From assembly GCF_025628895.1 (NCBI RefSeq), contig NZ_JAOTJC010000006.1, forward strand, positions 359,960 through 423,959: DNA of 64,000 bases, written 5' to 3'. The stretch's first letter is position 1. Every line of letters begins with the position of its first letter. This document shows positions 8,579 through 18,139 of the stretch, piece by piece. A model generated the notes under the pieces. It did no database searches, was not told where the DNA came from, and saw only the letters and a program-made list of their open reading frames with translations. Source of the DNA: Alteromonas salexigens (GTDB lineage Bacteria > Pseudomonadota > Gammaproteobacteria > Enterobacterales > Alteromonadaceae). The position numbers and the translations under genes are program-made.

Positions 8579-8768
8579 AACATCTCTCCCTTGTTCGTCC
8601 CATACCTTACGCACAAGTCATTGACGCTGTTCACAATCTCATCATAAATCATTAAATTTCAATGAGTCTTGTCTTAGCTCTTCACTCCATCTTGGTGCAT
8701 GGTATTATGCTGACTGTGCGTACAGCGAAATTAAACAATGAAAACACCAAATTCAGTGAGCGTTCAAC

Positions 8769-9413
8769 GTGATTAAAATTATCCTGGCAGATGACCATGA
8801 TCTGGTCAGAACAGGGATACGCCGAATTCTTGAAGATGTTGAGGACTTTGCCGTCGTCGCGGAGGCGAAGAACGGTGAAGAGGCTGTTCAATATTGCCGC
8901 AAAAATGCGCCGGATGTTGTACTGATGGACGTCAACATGCCCGGCATCGGAGGTCTGGAAGCCACCAAGAAAGTCGTCCGTATGTCGGAGAACACGCGGG
9001 TGATCTGTTTGTCTATGCACAAAGAACACCCCATCCCGTCTCAGGTTATGCAAGCAGGGGCGTTTGGCTTTCTGACCAAAGATGCTGAACCCGAAGAAAT
9101 GATCAACGCCATATACAAAGTGGCAGCAGGGCAGAAATATTTGCCAGCCGAGATTGCCCACAACATTGCGCTGAGTAAGCTAAACCCCGACAGTGATAAC
9201 CCCTTTGATTGTTTGTCCAGTCGTGAATTGAACATTGCCATGCGACTGACCCGCGGACAAAAGGTCCCGGAGATTGCCTCAGAACTGAGCATAAATGCCA
9301 AAACGGTGAATACGTACCGTTATCGCATGTTCGACAAGCTGGGCGTAAGCACCGACGTAGAGCTGACGCATTTGGCTTTGCGTCATAAACTGATCGACCC
9401 CAACCTATTATAA
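8769..9413 (+). CDS. uvrY: Response regulator UvrY/GacA
   Basis: A 214-residue NarL-type response regulator. The receiver domain (1-120) shows the acidic pocket DDH at residues 8-10, the phosphorylatable Asp in [10 protein letters not shown] (about residue 54) and the lysine in LTKDAEP (about residue 104); a LuxR-type helix-turn-helix fills 145-205. With its kinase BarA it controls Csr small RNAs in gammaproteobacteria; barA is not in the window. The start is GTG 8769 and the ribosome binding site is weak. It lies directly before uvrC, as in E. coli, which supports the gene name. Confidence 0.93.
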   Translation: MIKIILADDHDLVRTGIRRILEDVEDFAVVAEAKNGEEAVQYCRKNAPDVVLMDVNMPGIGGLEATKKVVRMSENTRVICLSMHKEHPIPSQVMQAGAFGFLTKDAEPEEMINAIYKVAAGQKYLPAEIAHNIALSKLNPDSDNPFDCLSSRELNIAMRLTRGQKVPEIASELSINAKTVNTYRYRMFDKLGVSTDVELTHLALRHKLIDPNLL

Positions 9414-9420
9414 GTGGTTA

Positions 9421-11238
9421 ATGACTGACTTCGACTCAGCGGCGTTTCTCAAAAATCTGACTAATCAGCCTGGCGTGTATCGGATGTACAACGCTCAGGA
9501 GGAAGTGATTTATGTAGGAAAAGCGAAAAACCTCAAGAAGCGCGTGTCCAGCTACTTCAGAATGCAGGTAGATAACGCCAAAACCCGCGCGCTGGTCAGT
9601 CAGATTGCCAATATGGACGTAACGGTAGTAAATAGTGAAACCGAAGCGTTCCTGCTAGAAAACAATTTTATTAAGAAGTACCGGCCCCGGTACAACGTCC
9701 TGTTACGTGACGATAAATCATACCCGTTCATTTTTCTGTCGGCGCATGAACACCCGCGGTTATCTTTTCATCGCGGCCCGCAAAAGAAAAAGGGGGAGTA
9801 CTTTGGCCCTTACCCCTCGGCATGGTCGGTGCGGGAAAGCTTGCGTTCAATGCAGCGGATTTTCCCGGTACGTCAGTGTGAAGACAGCTACTACCGCGCC
9901 CGCAGCCGTCCGTGCCTGCAATATCAACTGCAACGCTGCAGTGCGCCTTGCGTGAAAGGGTATGTAAGCGATGAAGAATATGCCGAACAGGTCAACCTCG
10001 CCCGCTTATTTTTAAAAGGTAAAAATCAGCAGGTCATTGGTTCACTGGTGAAGAAGATGGAACTGGCCAGTGAAGCGCTTAATTTTGAGGCGGCCGCCCG
10101 TTACCGTGATCAGATCAACGCATTGCGCAAAATCCAGGAGCGCCAGTGGGTGTCCGGGACGCAAGACGAGATGGACGTATTTGGGTTTGCTGTGAAGGGC
10201 AACATGGCCTGTATTCAGGTGATGTTTATTCGTGATAGTCAATTACTGGGCAGCAAGGCATTCTTCCCAAAAGTCCCCAGCACCGCCGATGAACAGGAAA
10301 TTTTTGAATCGTTCTTTTTGCAGTTTTATTTGGCAGGCAACAAACTTATTCCGAAACAAATCGTACTATCTCATGAATTCAGTGATGAAGAGGCGATAGC
10401 CGATTTGTTGAGCGGAGAAGCGGGTTATCGGGTTAAATTTTTTCGCGGCGCCCGAGAGGAACGTAAACGGTATTTGCACCTCGCCCAAACCAATGCTCAA
10501 ACCGCATTGGATGCGCAGTTCAGTCAACAAAAATCAGTACACGCCCGCTTCCTGGATCTGGAAGCAGCGCTGGAAAAAGACACGCCTATTCAGCGAATGG
10601 AGTGTTTTGATATCAGTCACACGTCAGGTCAGCAGACCGTGGCGTCGTGCGTTGTATTTAACCGGGAAGGGCCGCATAAGTCAGATTACCGGCGTTACAA
10701 TATTGAAGGGATCACACCGGGAGACGATTATGCGGCAATGGCGCAGGCACTTAAACGCCGGTATAAAACCGTTAAAGAAGTGCAGAAGATCCCGGATATT
10801 TTATTTATCGATGGTGGCAAAGGCCAGTTAGCGCAGGCTGAAACCTTCTTTCAGGACTGGCCCCACGACAAAAAGCCGTTACTAATCGGGGTGGCTAAAG
10901 GCACCAGCCGGAAGCCGGGGCTGGAAACATTGATTATGGCCGGGTCGCATGAAACACTGCAACTGGAAAGCCATTCACCGGGATTACATCTGATACAGCA
11001 TATTCGTGACGAATCCCACCGCTTTGCTATTGCCGGTCACCGAAACCGTCGCCAGAAAGTGAAGACAACGTCCACGCTGGAGACAATACCCGGGATAGGC
11101 GCGAAGCGCCGCCAACAGCTTCTGAAGTACATGGGCGGGTTGCAGGGACTTAAGCGAGCCAGCCGAGACGAGATTGCCAGTGTACCGGGAATAAGCCCGC
11201 AGTTGGCAGAAACCATTTACGATCATTTGCATAATTAG
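9421..11238 (+). CDS. uvrC: Excinuclease ABC subunit UvrC
   Basis: UvrC makes both incisions around DNA lesions marked by UvrA and UvrB. The 605-residue protein has the GIY-YIG nuclease (about 15-95, GVYRM and [12 protein letters not shown]), a cysteine-containing linker near 160-185, the UVR domain that binds UvrB (about 200-235), the RNase H-like second nuclease (about 380-540) and tandem helix-hairpin-helix motifs (PGIGAKRR and PGISPQ) at the end. Length is standard. It starts seven bases after uvrY stops, with little ribosome binding site of its own, so coupling to uvrY is likely. Confidence 0.97.
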   Translation: MTDFDSAAFLKNLTNQPGVYRMYNAQEEVIYVGKAKNLKKRVSSYFRMQVDNAKTRALVSQIANMDVTVVNSETEAFLLENNFIKKYRPRYNVLLRDDKSYPFIFLSAHEHPRLSFHRGPQKKKGEYFGPYPSAWSVRESLRSMQRIFPVRQCEDSYYRARSRPCLQYQLQRCSAPCVKGYVSDEEYAEQVNLARLFLKGKNQQVIGSLVKKMELASEALNFEAAARYRDQINALRKIQERQWVSGTQDEMDVFGFAVKGNMACIQVMFIRDSQLLGSKAFFPKVPSTADEQEIFESFFLQFYLAGNKLIPKQIVLSHEFSDEEAIADLLSGEAGYRVKFFRGAREERKRYLHLAQTNAQTALDAQFSQQKSVHARFLDLEAALEKDTPIQRMECFDISHTSGQQTVASCVVFNREGPHKSDYRRYNIEGITPGDDYAAMAQALKRRYKTVKEVQKIPDILFIDGGKGQLAQAETFFQDWPHDKKPLLIGVAKGTSRKPGLETLIMAGSHETLQLESHSPGLHLIQHIRDESHRFAIAGHRNRRQKVKTTSTLETIPGIGAKRRQQLLKYMGGLQGLKRASRDEIASVPGISPQLAETIYDHLHN

Positions 11239-11314
11239 AACTTATCGGCATAGTGTTAAACTCAGCCTCTTAGGACAATGTGCGATATAACAGCATACAT
11301 ACAGAGAAGTAATC

Positions 11315-11893
11315 ATGTGGACCATTCCTAATATCATCACTATGTTCCGGGTTGTACTGATACCGGTTTTTGTCGTTGTGTACTTTCTGGACTGGCGGTG
11401 GGCCCACGAGGCCGGCGCGTTTGTGTTCTGGTTAGCGGCTATCACCGACTGGTTTGATGGCTACCTTGCCCGTCGCCTGAAGCAAAGCACGCCGTTTGGC
11501 GCATTTTTAGACCCTGTTGCAGACAAGCTGATTGTGGGCGCAGCACTGCTTATGATAACCCACAGCTATGCCTCGTTGTGGATCACCATCCCGGCTATTC
11601 TGTTGTTGGTGAGGGAGATTTATGTGTCAGCACTGCGAGAGTGGATGGGGCAGCGTGGCCTGAGTGCCACGGTGAAAGTGTCATTTATGGGCAAAGCGAA
11701 AACTACCGCACAAATGTTGGCGTTAATCGGCCTGTTGTCGGGGATGGAGTATTTCATGGGCTTCCCCATTTACTGGGTAACCCTGGGCCATGTCCTACTT
11801 TATATCGCGGCCGTGCTTTCGGTATGGTCAATGATCAGTTATAGCCTGGCCGCCTGGCCGCACCTGAAACCGTCAGCCGGCGACGATCACTGA
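11315..11893 (+). CDS. pgsA: CDP-diacylglycerol-glycerol-3-phosphate 3-phosphatidyltransferase
   Basis: PgsA makes phosphatidylglycerol phosphate, the committed step to phosphatidylglycerol and cardiolipin in the inner membrane. The 192-residue protein has the CDP-alcohol phosphotransferase motif DG-x2-AR-x8-G-x3-D-x3-D (DGYLAR, then GAFLDPVAD, about residues 49-70) and four to six membrane helices. A ribosome binding site (AGAAG) precedes ATG 11315. The uvrY-uvrC-pgsA-tRNA order is the same as in E. coli, so the call is firm. Confidence 0.97.
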   Translation: MWTIPNIITMFRVVLIPVFVVVYFLDWRWAHEAGAFVFWLAAITDWFDGYLARRLKQSTPFGAFLDPVADKLIVGAALLMITHSYASLWITIPAILLLVREIYVSALREWMGQRGLSATVKVSFMGKAKTTAQMLALIGLLSGMEYFMGFPIYWVTLGHVLLYIAAVLSVWSMISYSLAAWPHLKPSAGDDH

Positions 11894-11975
11894 ACAGCTT
11901 GTGATCAAAGTGGGTAAAAATATAGCAAACGAGCAGCAAATTAAGGATTTACGGCTTTTTTAGCGGTTTTACTTA

Positions 11976-12003
11976 TTGACAGATCGGGCTGCACAGGTAG
12001 AAT
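11976..12003 (+). promoter_or_regulatory. Strong sigma-70 promoter of the Gly-Cys-Leu tRNA operon
   Basis: TTGACA (11976-11981) and TAGAAT (11998-12003) are spaced by 16 bp and followed by a GC-rich start region (GCACCCC). That is the pattern expected of a strong stable-RNA promoter. Confidence 0.8.
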
Positions 12004-12015
12004 GCACCCCACGTT

Positions 12016-12032
12016 TGAAGAGCACCTCTTCA
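12016..12032 (+). other. Perfect hairpin in the tRNA operon leader
   Basis: TGAAGAG (12016-12022) and CTCTTCA (12026-12032) form seven perfect pairs around a three-base loop, just after the predicted transcription start. There is no T-run, so it is not a standard terminator. It may be a leader structure or processing signal. Confidence 0.5.
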
Positions 12033-12052
12033 GACAAAGTTGTAAAGATTTT

Positions 12053-12080
12053 GCGGGAATAGCGCAGCGGGTAGTGTACA
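12053..12080 (+). pseudogene. Remnant of the 5' part of a tRNA-Gly
   Basis: The 28 bases at 12053-12080 match the first 28 of the intact tRNA-Gly at 12160 with four differences (24/28), including the full 5' acceptor strand GCGGGAA and most of the D arm. No matching anticodon arm or 3' half follows. It lies in the leader of the tRNA transcript and looks like a decayed duplicate. Confidence 0.6.
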
Positions 12081-12159
12081 TGCCTCGTCACGAAGTGATT
12101 GCCAATTTGGCAAGGTGATGAAAAGCATAACAACCTCTGATGTGAAACCAATAAATTAT

Positions 12160-12235
12160 GCGGGAATAGCTCAGCTGGTAGAGCACAACCTTGCCAAGGT
12201 TGGGGTCGCGAGTTCGAATCTCGTTTCCCGCTCCA
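12160..12235 (+). tRNA. tRNA-Gly(GCC)
   Basis: A 76-nt tRNA with acceptor GCGGGAA pairing TTCCCGC (12225-12231), discriminator T and encoded CCA. The anticodon stem CAACC/GGTTG encloses TTGCCAA, giving anticodon GCC. It is the first of three tRNAs in one transcript and corresponds in position to E. coli glyW. Confidence 0.97.
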
Positions 12236-12240
12236 AATTT

Positions 12241-12314
12241 GGCGGAATGGCAGAATGGCTATGCAGCGGATTGCAAATCCGTGGATCTCGGTTCGACTCC
12301 GGGTTCCGCCTCCA
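12241..12314 (+). tRNA. tRNA-Cys(GCA)
   Basis: A 74-nt tRNA with acceptor GGCGGAA pairing TTCCGCC (12304-12310), discriminator T and encoded CCA. The anticodon loop TTGCAAA gives GCA. It begins five bases after tRNA-Gly and corresponds to E. coli cysT. Confidence 0.97.
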
Positions 12315-12380
12315 TCTTCACTGCGCAAGCAGTAATGCAGGGACCAACCTGTCACCTTAATGCATTTTATGCATACCCCA

Positions 12381-12467
12381 GCCCGGGTGGTGAAATTGGT
12401 AGACACAAGGGATTTAAAATCCCTCGCTGGTAACAGCGTGCCGGTTCAAGTCCGGCCCCGGGCACCA
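12381..12467 (+). tRNA. tRNA-Leu(TAA)
   Basis: An 87-nt class II tRNA with acceptor GCCCGGG pairing CCCGGGC (12457-12463), discriminator A and encoded CCA. The anticodon stem AGGGA/TCCCT encloses TTTAAAA, giving TAA; a long variable arm is present. It is the last tRNA of the operon, in the position of E. coli leuZ. No clear hairpin terminator follows it. Confidence 0.97.
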
Positions 12468-12706
12468 TTTTCTTGCTACACTCCAACACCACTAAACTGC
12501 TTCACCATAGAACATGTTTAGATACGCATCGAACTATACGTTTACGCTACCGAAACTACGCTGGCTGTGTGATTTCCATGGCAAGCTACGCGTTTTATTC
12601 AGTGTAAGCCCGCAGTTACCGCATTAATCCTTCGGGTTATCGTCCTGTCATTGACATCCTGGTTCGCAACGCGTATCAAGTTTGTGGAAAATACAGGAGT
12701 GAACAC

Positions 12707-14572
12707 ATGTTCGAATATAAGAAATTAGCGCTGGCGGTCTCGCTGGTGTTCGTAACAACGGCATGCACCGACGCGGTATCAGAACAAACAACAACCCCCG
12801 CCGAAACGCAAGCCTCAGCAGCAGAGAACAACTCTCAGGCTGTTGCTCAGACTGAATCAGAAAAAGCCAACCAGCTGTTCGAAGACATTTTCATGGAAAA
12901 TGTGATGCGCAGCCCGATGTATCAGTCTTATCTTGGTATTAAGAAAGATCAGGATAAGTGGGATGACATCTCTGATGCAGCCAAACAGGAAGAGCTGGAG
13001 CTACAGAAAAAACATCTTGAGCGTGTAATGGCGATTGATGAGTCTAAGCTGAACGAACAAACCAAGCTTAGCTGGATGTTGATGAAGCAAAAACTCGAAA
13101 ACGAGATTGCTGACTTCAAATGGCGCCATCACAATTACCCGGTTAACCAAATGTTCGGCCTGCACTCCAGTGTCGCTTCGCTGTTGATTAACCAGCATGG
13201 GATTAGCGAAGTAGGGGATGCAGAAGATTATATTGCCCGTTTAAACGGCTTGCCGGCCCTGTTCGACCAGCTGGCTGAAAATCTGAAGCTGCGTGCGGAA
13301 AAAGGCATTATCGCGCCGAAGTTTGTTTACCCTTACGTCATCAGCGACAGTAAGAATATCATTACCGGTGCTCCGTTTGACGACGGCGAAGCTAGCGCCT
13401 TATGGGCAGATTTCAATAAAAAGCTTGATGGGCTGGAGATTGACGACGAGCAACGTAGTGCCTTGGTTGCGTCAGCCAAACAGGCCATGCTGGAATCGGT
13501 GAAACCCGCCTATGAAAGCTTAATTGCTGCAGTTAAGGGTATTGAGAAACAGGCCACTACTAAAGATGGCGCCTGGAAATTCCCTGACGGCGAAGCGTTC
13601 TATAATAACGCCTTGCAGCGTACCACCACTACCGACCTTACTGCCGAAGAAATTCATAAAATTGGCCTAAGCGAAGTGGAGCGGATCCACGAAGAAATGC
13701 GCGGCATTATGAAGAAAGTAGGCTTCGAAGGCACCTTGCAAGAGTTCTTCGTACACATGCGCAATAACGACGATTTTGTGTATGAAAGTACAGAAGAAGG
13801 CCGTAAGCGTTATCTGGACGAAGCAAAAGCCATTATTGATGATATGCGTGGCCGACTGGATGAGCTGTTTGTTAACAAGCCGAAAGCTGGGCTGATTGTG
13901 AAAGCGGTAGAACCGTTCCGCGAAAAGTCAGCGGGTAAAGCCTTCTATCAGCAACCGTCTATGGACGGCTCTCGTCCGGGCACGTATTACGCTAACCTGT
14001 ACGACATGGCGTCTATGCCTACCTATCAAATGGAAGCGCTGGCTTATCATGAAGGGATCCCGGGCCACCACATGCAAATTGCTATTCAGCAGGAGCTGGA
14101 AGGTATTCCTAAATTCCGTCGTTTCGGTCGCTACACCGCATACAGTGAGGGATGGGGCCTGTACACCGAGAAATTGCCGAAAGAAATTGGCCTGTATGAA
14201 GACCCGTATTCAGACTTCGGGCGTCTGGCAATGGAACTTTGGCGTGCGGTTCGCCTGGTAGTAGATACCGGGATCCATGACAAGAAATGGACCCGCGAAG
14301 AAGGTATCGACTTCTATGTAACTAATACCCCGAACGCTAAGGCTGATGCCGTGAAAATGGTGGAACGCCACGTGGTAATGCCGGGTCAGGCCACCGCCTA
14401 TAAAATCGGCATGCTGAAAATCATGGAGCTGCGGGAGAAAGCCCGCACCGAGCTGGGTGACAAGTTTGATATTCGTGAATTCCACGATGTCATTCTTGGC
14501 AATGGTCCGGTACCGCTTAATATTCTCGAGCAGTTCGTTAACGACTATATCAGCGAAAAGAAAAACGCTTAA
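12707..14572 (+). CDS. DUF885 family lipoprotein, putative zinc metallopeptidase
   Basis: A 621-residue protein with a lipoprotein signal (hydrophobic core, then VTTAC with the lipid-accepting Cys at about residue 20) and a low-complexity linker rich in Thr, Ala and Gln to about residue 50. The rest matches the DUF885 family, with its HEGIPGHH metal-binding motif near residue 449 and an EGWGLYTE stretch about 30 residues later that would supply the third ligand. Family members are predicted zinc peptidases; substrates are largely unknown. It should sit in the periplasm on a membrane. It stands alone and is followed by a clear terminator. Confidence 0.88.
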   Translation: MFEYKKLALAVSLVFVTTACTDAVSEQTTTPAETQASAAENNSQAVAQTESEKANQLFEDIFMENVMRSPMYQSYLGIKKDQDKWDDISDAAKQEELELQKKHLERVMAIDESKLNEQTKLSWMLMKQKLENEIADFKWRHHNYPVNQMFGLHSSVASLLINQHGISEVGDAEDYIARLNGLPALFDQLAENLKLRAEKGIIAPKFVYPYVISDSKNIITGAPFDDGEASALWADFNKKLDGLEIDDEQRSALVASAKQAMLESVKPAYESLIAAVKGIEKQATTKDGAWKFPDGEAFYNNALQRTTTTDLTAEEIHKIGLSEVERIHEEMRGIMKKVGFEGTLQEFFVHMRNNDDFVYESTEEGRKRYLDEAKAIIDDMRGRLDELFVNKPKAGLIVKAVEPFREKSAGKAFYQQPSMDGSRPGTYYANLYDMASMPTYQMEALAYHEGIPGHHMQIAIQQELEGIPKFRRFGRYTAYSEGWGLYTEKLPKEIGLYEDPYSDFGRLAMELWRAVRLVVDTGIHDKKWTREEGIDFYVTNTPNAKADAVKMVERHVVMPGQATAYKIGMLKIMELREKARTELGDKFDIREFHDVILGNGPVPLNILEQFVNDYISEKKNA

Positions 14573-14592
14573 TCGCTGACGTTTCGATACTA

Positions 14593-14620
14593 AAGCCTGC
14601 GTCATCCGCAGGCTTTTTTT
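14593..14620 (+). terminator. Rho-independent terminator after the DUF885 gene
   Basis: AAGCCTGCG and CGCAGGCTT pair around a short loop, followed by seven T residues. Confidence 0.9.
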
Positions 14621-14770
14621 ATGCCACTAACAACCCTTACTTTTGTCCATCCTCATAATACAGTGGTAGTAAGTAAATTCGTACTTTTAATGCATTCAGG
14701 GATATCGGTATAAACCAAAGCGCCTGAAGTACGTAACGATTGGTAGTAAACCAATCATGGAAGGGCGGTA

Positions 14771-17239
14771 ATGGTCTCAGATAAACCTGTTATTTTATTA
14801 ACTGGCGCGTCGGGTAATGTGGGCAATGCGTTAATCAATGCCCTGCAAGCAGACTATGAAATCGTCGGGATGGACTTAAACCCGGCACCTGCTGCGGATG
14901 CCAGTATCGAGTGCGATTTCACATCTGACGACAGTATGGCGCTGGCCATGCGAGAAATTGACGATGTGTTAAACGGGCGGCCCATTGCTGCAGTCATTCA
15001 TCTGGCGGCTTACTTTGACTTTACCGGTAATGATCACCCCCTTTATCACGAATTAAATGTTGCGGGTACCAGGCGGCTTCTTAGCCAGCTTCGCAGCAAG
15101 GCTGTAGAACGCTTTATTTATGCCTCAACCATGTTGGTGCATCAACCTGCCAGCCCCGGTATTAAGATTACTGAAGATACCCCTGTCGAGCCGGGTTGGA
15201 TTTATCCACAATCTAAAGCTGACGCTGAACAGGTTATTGCCGATGAGCATGGCGAGATACCAGTGACGATCCTCCGAATGGCAGGACTGTATGATGATCA
15301 TACGGCAGTACCCACACTCAGCCACCAAATCGCCAGAATCTATGAGCGGGATATAAAAAGCTGGGTGTATTCCGGCGATGCGATGGCGGGACAGGCATTT
15401 ATCCATCAACAGGATATGACCGACCTGTTTGCCCGTGTAGTCAGCAAACGAAACAGTCTGCCTGACTACCACGCGTTGCTGGCCGGGGAAGATAAGGTGA
15501 TGGGCTATCAGGCTCTGCAGAACAGGCTTGGGCAGTTAATCCATGGTAAACAGGAGTGGGAAACGCTGTCGGTGCCACAAAGTATTGCCAAACCGGGCGC
15601 CTGGATTGAAGAGAAAACGGAACCGGTCGTGCCGGATGACTTCGATCATGGCGATAAGCCTTTTATTCGCCCGTTTATGATTGACCTGTCCAGTGACCAC
15701 TATGATCTGGATATCAGTCGGGCAGAAAGCCTTCTTGGCTGGCATCCACAACGCCGTATTCATGAAGGGTTAGCTAAACTGGTCGCTAATCTGCTCGAAG
15801 ACCCTGCCAAATGGTACAGCGATAACGGCATTACCGCGCCGGACTGGATAACGGCCGCCGACGATAAACAAGTGAACGCAGAAAAAATTCGTCACAACCA
15901 TATTAAGCAGTTTCGTCAGCAACACGATCATTTTTTGTGGGCGCATTTTCTCAACATGGGGCTGGCTTTCTGGCTAATCACTGCGCCGTTTTTAACCGGT
16001 TATCAAAGCCAGTCTATGATTGCCAGTGACATTGCCAGTGGGGTGGCGCTTTTCATATTCGCCAGCTTGTCCTTGTCCTGGAAGCTCAGTGCTGCGCGTT
16101 GGGCATGTGGTGCTATCGGCCTGTGGGTATTGAATGCGCCACTGGTATTCTGGGCGCCCACGGCACAGGCGTACCTGAATGACACATTTGTAGGCATGCT
16201 GATTATTGGCCTGGCGGTGTGTTCAAGACCCACTCCCGGGGTGAGTATAGTGGCGGCACAAACCGGACCTGACACTCCGCCGGGCTGGTCGTTTAATCCG
16301 TCGGGTTGGGTGCAGCGCATGCCAATCATTATTCTGGCATTTGTTGGCTTTTTTATTTCCCGCTACCTGTGCGCCTATCAACTTGGGCATATCGACGCAA
16401 TCTGGGACCCGTTTTTTACCGGCACCCCGGGTAATCAGAAGAACGGCACTGAAGAGATTATCACTTCGTCGGTGTCAGAAGCCTGGCCGGTACCGGATGC
16501 GGGGCTGGGTGCCATGACTTATGCACTTGAGATCATAACCGGCATCATGGGATCTGTGCGGCGCTGGCGCACCATGCCCTGGCTGGTTATGTTGTTTGGT
16601 ATCATGATCGTACCCTTGGGAGCGGTGTCTATTTTCTTTATTATCATTCAGCCCGTGGTATTGGGTACCTGGTGTACGCTGTGCCTGATTGCGGCTGCCG
16701 CGATGCTGATTCAGATCCCGTATTCGTTAGACGAACTGGTGGCGACCAGCGAGTTTCTTTACCGGCGTAAGAAAGCGGGTCGACCGCTGTTGCGGATCTT
16801 CTTTACCGGAGACACGGACGATGGTCCACAGGAGCCAAAACCTCACGAGTTCCGTCGACCAGCATGGGCAGTAATTAAGGATATGCTGGGTGGCGGTGTA
16901 AACCTGCCATGGAACCTGGCGCTGGGGATTCTGGTCGGGATATGGCTAATGTGTACCCGACTTACTCTTGGTGTGGACGGTACCATGGCTCATGCTGATC
17001 ACATTATCGGCGCACTGGCGCTGACCGTTATTGTAACCGCGATGGCTGAGTCAGCCCGGGTGCTGCGTTACCTGCTTATTCCCTTGGGCGCAGCTTCAGT
17101 CATAGCCCCAATAGCGTTGAGCGCTGGCTGGCCGTCTGTGGTATCTGGCCTGGTCTGTGGAGGGCTGTTAATCGCCCTTAGCTTGCCACGAGGCCAGATT
17201 AATAATGAATATGGTCTCTGGCATAAACTCGTGCGGTAA
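14771..17239 (+). CDS. SDR epimerase / SPW / VKOR-like membrane fusion protein
   Basis: An 822-residue three-part protein. Residues 1 to about 330 are an NAD(P)-dependent epimerase with the nucleotide loop TGASGNVGNA (about 10-19), a YASTM stretch and the catalytic YPQSK (Tyr-x3-Lys). Residues about 375-480 hold four hydrophobic segments resembling SPW repeats. The C-terminal part (about 515-810) is polytopic and resembles vitamin K epoxide reductase, with the active-site pair WCTLC near residues 635-638. The other VKOR cysteine pair of the periplasmic loop is not evident. It might couple a cytosolic NAD(P)H enzyme to membrane thiol chemistry, but that is inference. GGAAGG precedes ATG 14771. 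Confidence 0.8.
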   Translation: MVSDKPVILLTGASGNVGNALINALQADYEIVGMDLNPAPAADASIECDFTSDDSMALAMREIDDVLNGRPIAAVIHLAAYFDFTGNDHPLYHELNVAGTRRLLSQLRSKAVERFIYASTMLVHQPASPGIKITEDTPVEPGWIYPQSKADAEQVIADEHGEIPVTILRMAGLYDDHTAVPTLSHQIARIYERDIKSWVYSGDAMAGQAFIHQQDMTDLFARVVSKRNSLPDYHALLAGEDKVMGYQALQNRLGQLIHGKQEWETLSVPQSIAKPGAWIEEKTEPVVPDDFDHGDKPFIRPFMIDLSSDHYDLDISRAESLLGWHPQRRIHEGLAKLVANLLEDPAKWYSDNGITAPDWITAADDKQVNAEKIRHNHIKQFRQQHDHFLWAHFLNMGLAFWLITAPFLTGYQSQSMIASDIASGVALFIFASLSLSWKLSAARWACGAIGLWVLNAPLVFWAPTAQAYLNDTFVGMLIIGLAVCSRPTPGVSIVAAQTGPDTPPGWSFNPSGWVQRMPIIILAFVGFFISRYLCAYQLGHIDAIWDPFFTGTPGNQKNGTEEIITSSVSEAWPVPDAGLGAMTYALEIITGIMGSVRRWRTMPWLVMLFGIMIVPLGAVSIFFIIIQPVVLGTWCTLCLIAAAAMLIQIPYSLDELVATSEFLYRRKKAGRPLLRIFFTGDTDDGPQEPKPHEFRRPAWAVIKDMLGGGVNLPWNLALGILVGIWLMCTRLTLGVDGTMAHADHIIGALALTVIVTAMAESARVLRYLLIPLGAASVIAPIALSAGWPSVVSGLVCGGLLIALSLPRGQINNEYGLWHKLVR

Positions 17240-17358
17240 TGTTCAGGGGAGTTTACGTAAACGCTGTTAGGGTGACGCCGCGCACGCAAGCAAAAACTGG
17301 TGGTTACCAGACGCTTTGATAGAATGCGCGGCCTTTATCGTCGACAGTAACGGGACTC

Positions 17359-18003
17359 ATGCAGGATTTATTACCTTTTGCACTGTTGTGCTTTACCTCT
17401 TTCTTCACGCTGATAAATCCTCTGGGGGTGATGCCGGTCTTTATGACCCTCACTGCGGACCTTACGCCTGCTCAACGGGTGAGAACCGCCCAGAAAGCGA
17501 CCCTGGTTTCATTTATTACCATTGCGCTGTTTGCAATGGGTGGCCAATTACTGTTTTCTTTCTTTCATATTTCGGTAAACAGCTTCCGTATTGTGGGTGG
17601 CATCATTTTCTTACTGATGGGCATGGACATGCTCCAGGCACGCTTGTCGCGCATTAAGGTTGGCGAAGATGATGTGAAAACGTACGTGGAAGATATCTCC
17701 GTTACCCCTCTGGCTATTCCCATGATCTGCGGGCCGGGCGCGCTGACCAATGCCATTGTGCTAATGGACGATGCTGTCTCAATTAACTATGAGCTGGTGT
17801 TATTTGGCTCCATCTTTCTGGTGCTGTTTGTGACTTACTGGATCCTGTATTTCGCAGGCGGATTAATTAAGCTACTTGGTGATACCGGCATCAAAGTAAT
17901 GATGCGCCTGATGGGCCTGATCATCATGGTTATCGCCATCGAATTTATCGTTGCAGGTATTAAACCCATCGTACTGGATATTGCCAGACAGTGGCCTCAA
18001 TAG
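17359..18003 (+). CDS. MarC family inner-membrane protein
   Basis: A 214-residue protein with six hydrophobic segments and the MarC family landmarks: NPLGVMPVF near residue 20, a middle IAIPMICGPGA-like stretch (PLAIPMICGPGALTNAI) near 120, and a C-terminal GLIIMVIAIEFIVAGIK. It is closest in feel to the E. coli YhgN branch. Despite the name of the family, no role in antibiotic efflux is established. It is a single gene with GGGA before ATG 17359. Confidence 0.9.
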   Translation: MQDLLPFALLCFTSFFTLINPLGVMPVFMTLTADLTPAQRVRTAQKATLVSFITIALFAMGGQLLFSFFHISVNSFRIVGGIIFLLMGMDMLQARLSRIKVGEDDVKTYVEDISVTPLAIPMICGPGALTNAIVLMDDAVSINYELVLFGSIFLVLFVTYWILYFAGGLIKLLGDTGIKVMMRLMGLIIMVIAIEFIVAGIKPIVLDIARQWPQ

Positions 18004-18139
18004 ACCCGCCACCACGAGGTTGCACAACCGACGGCAGTCCAGGGTGACGGCGCTGTTTTTTTCGCCCTGTTCACCGTATGATATTTACCATCTGTTTGTA
18101 ACACCAACCAATAAATAGCCTGCTGAAAGAGGAGCGTTC

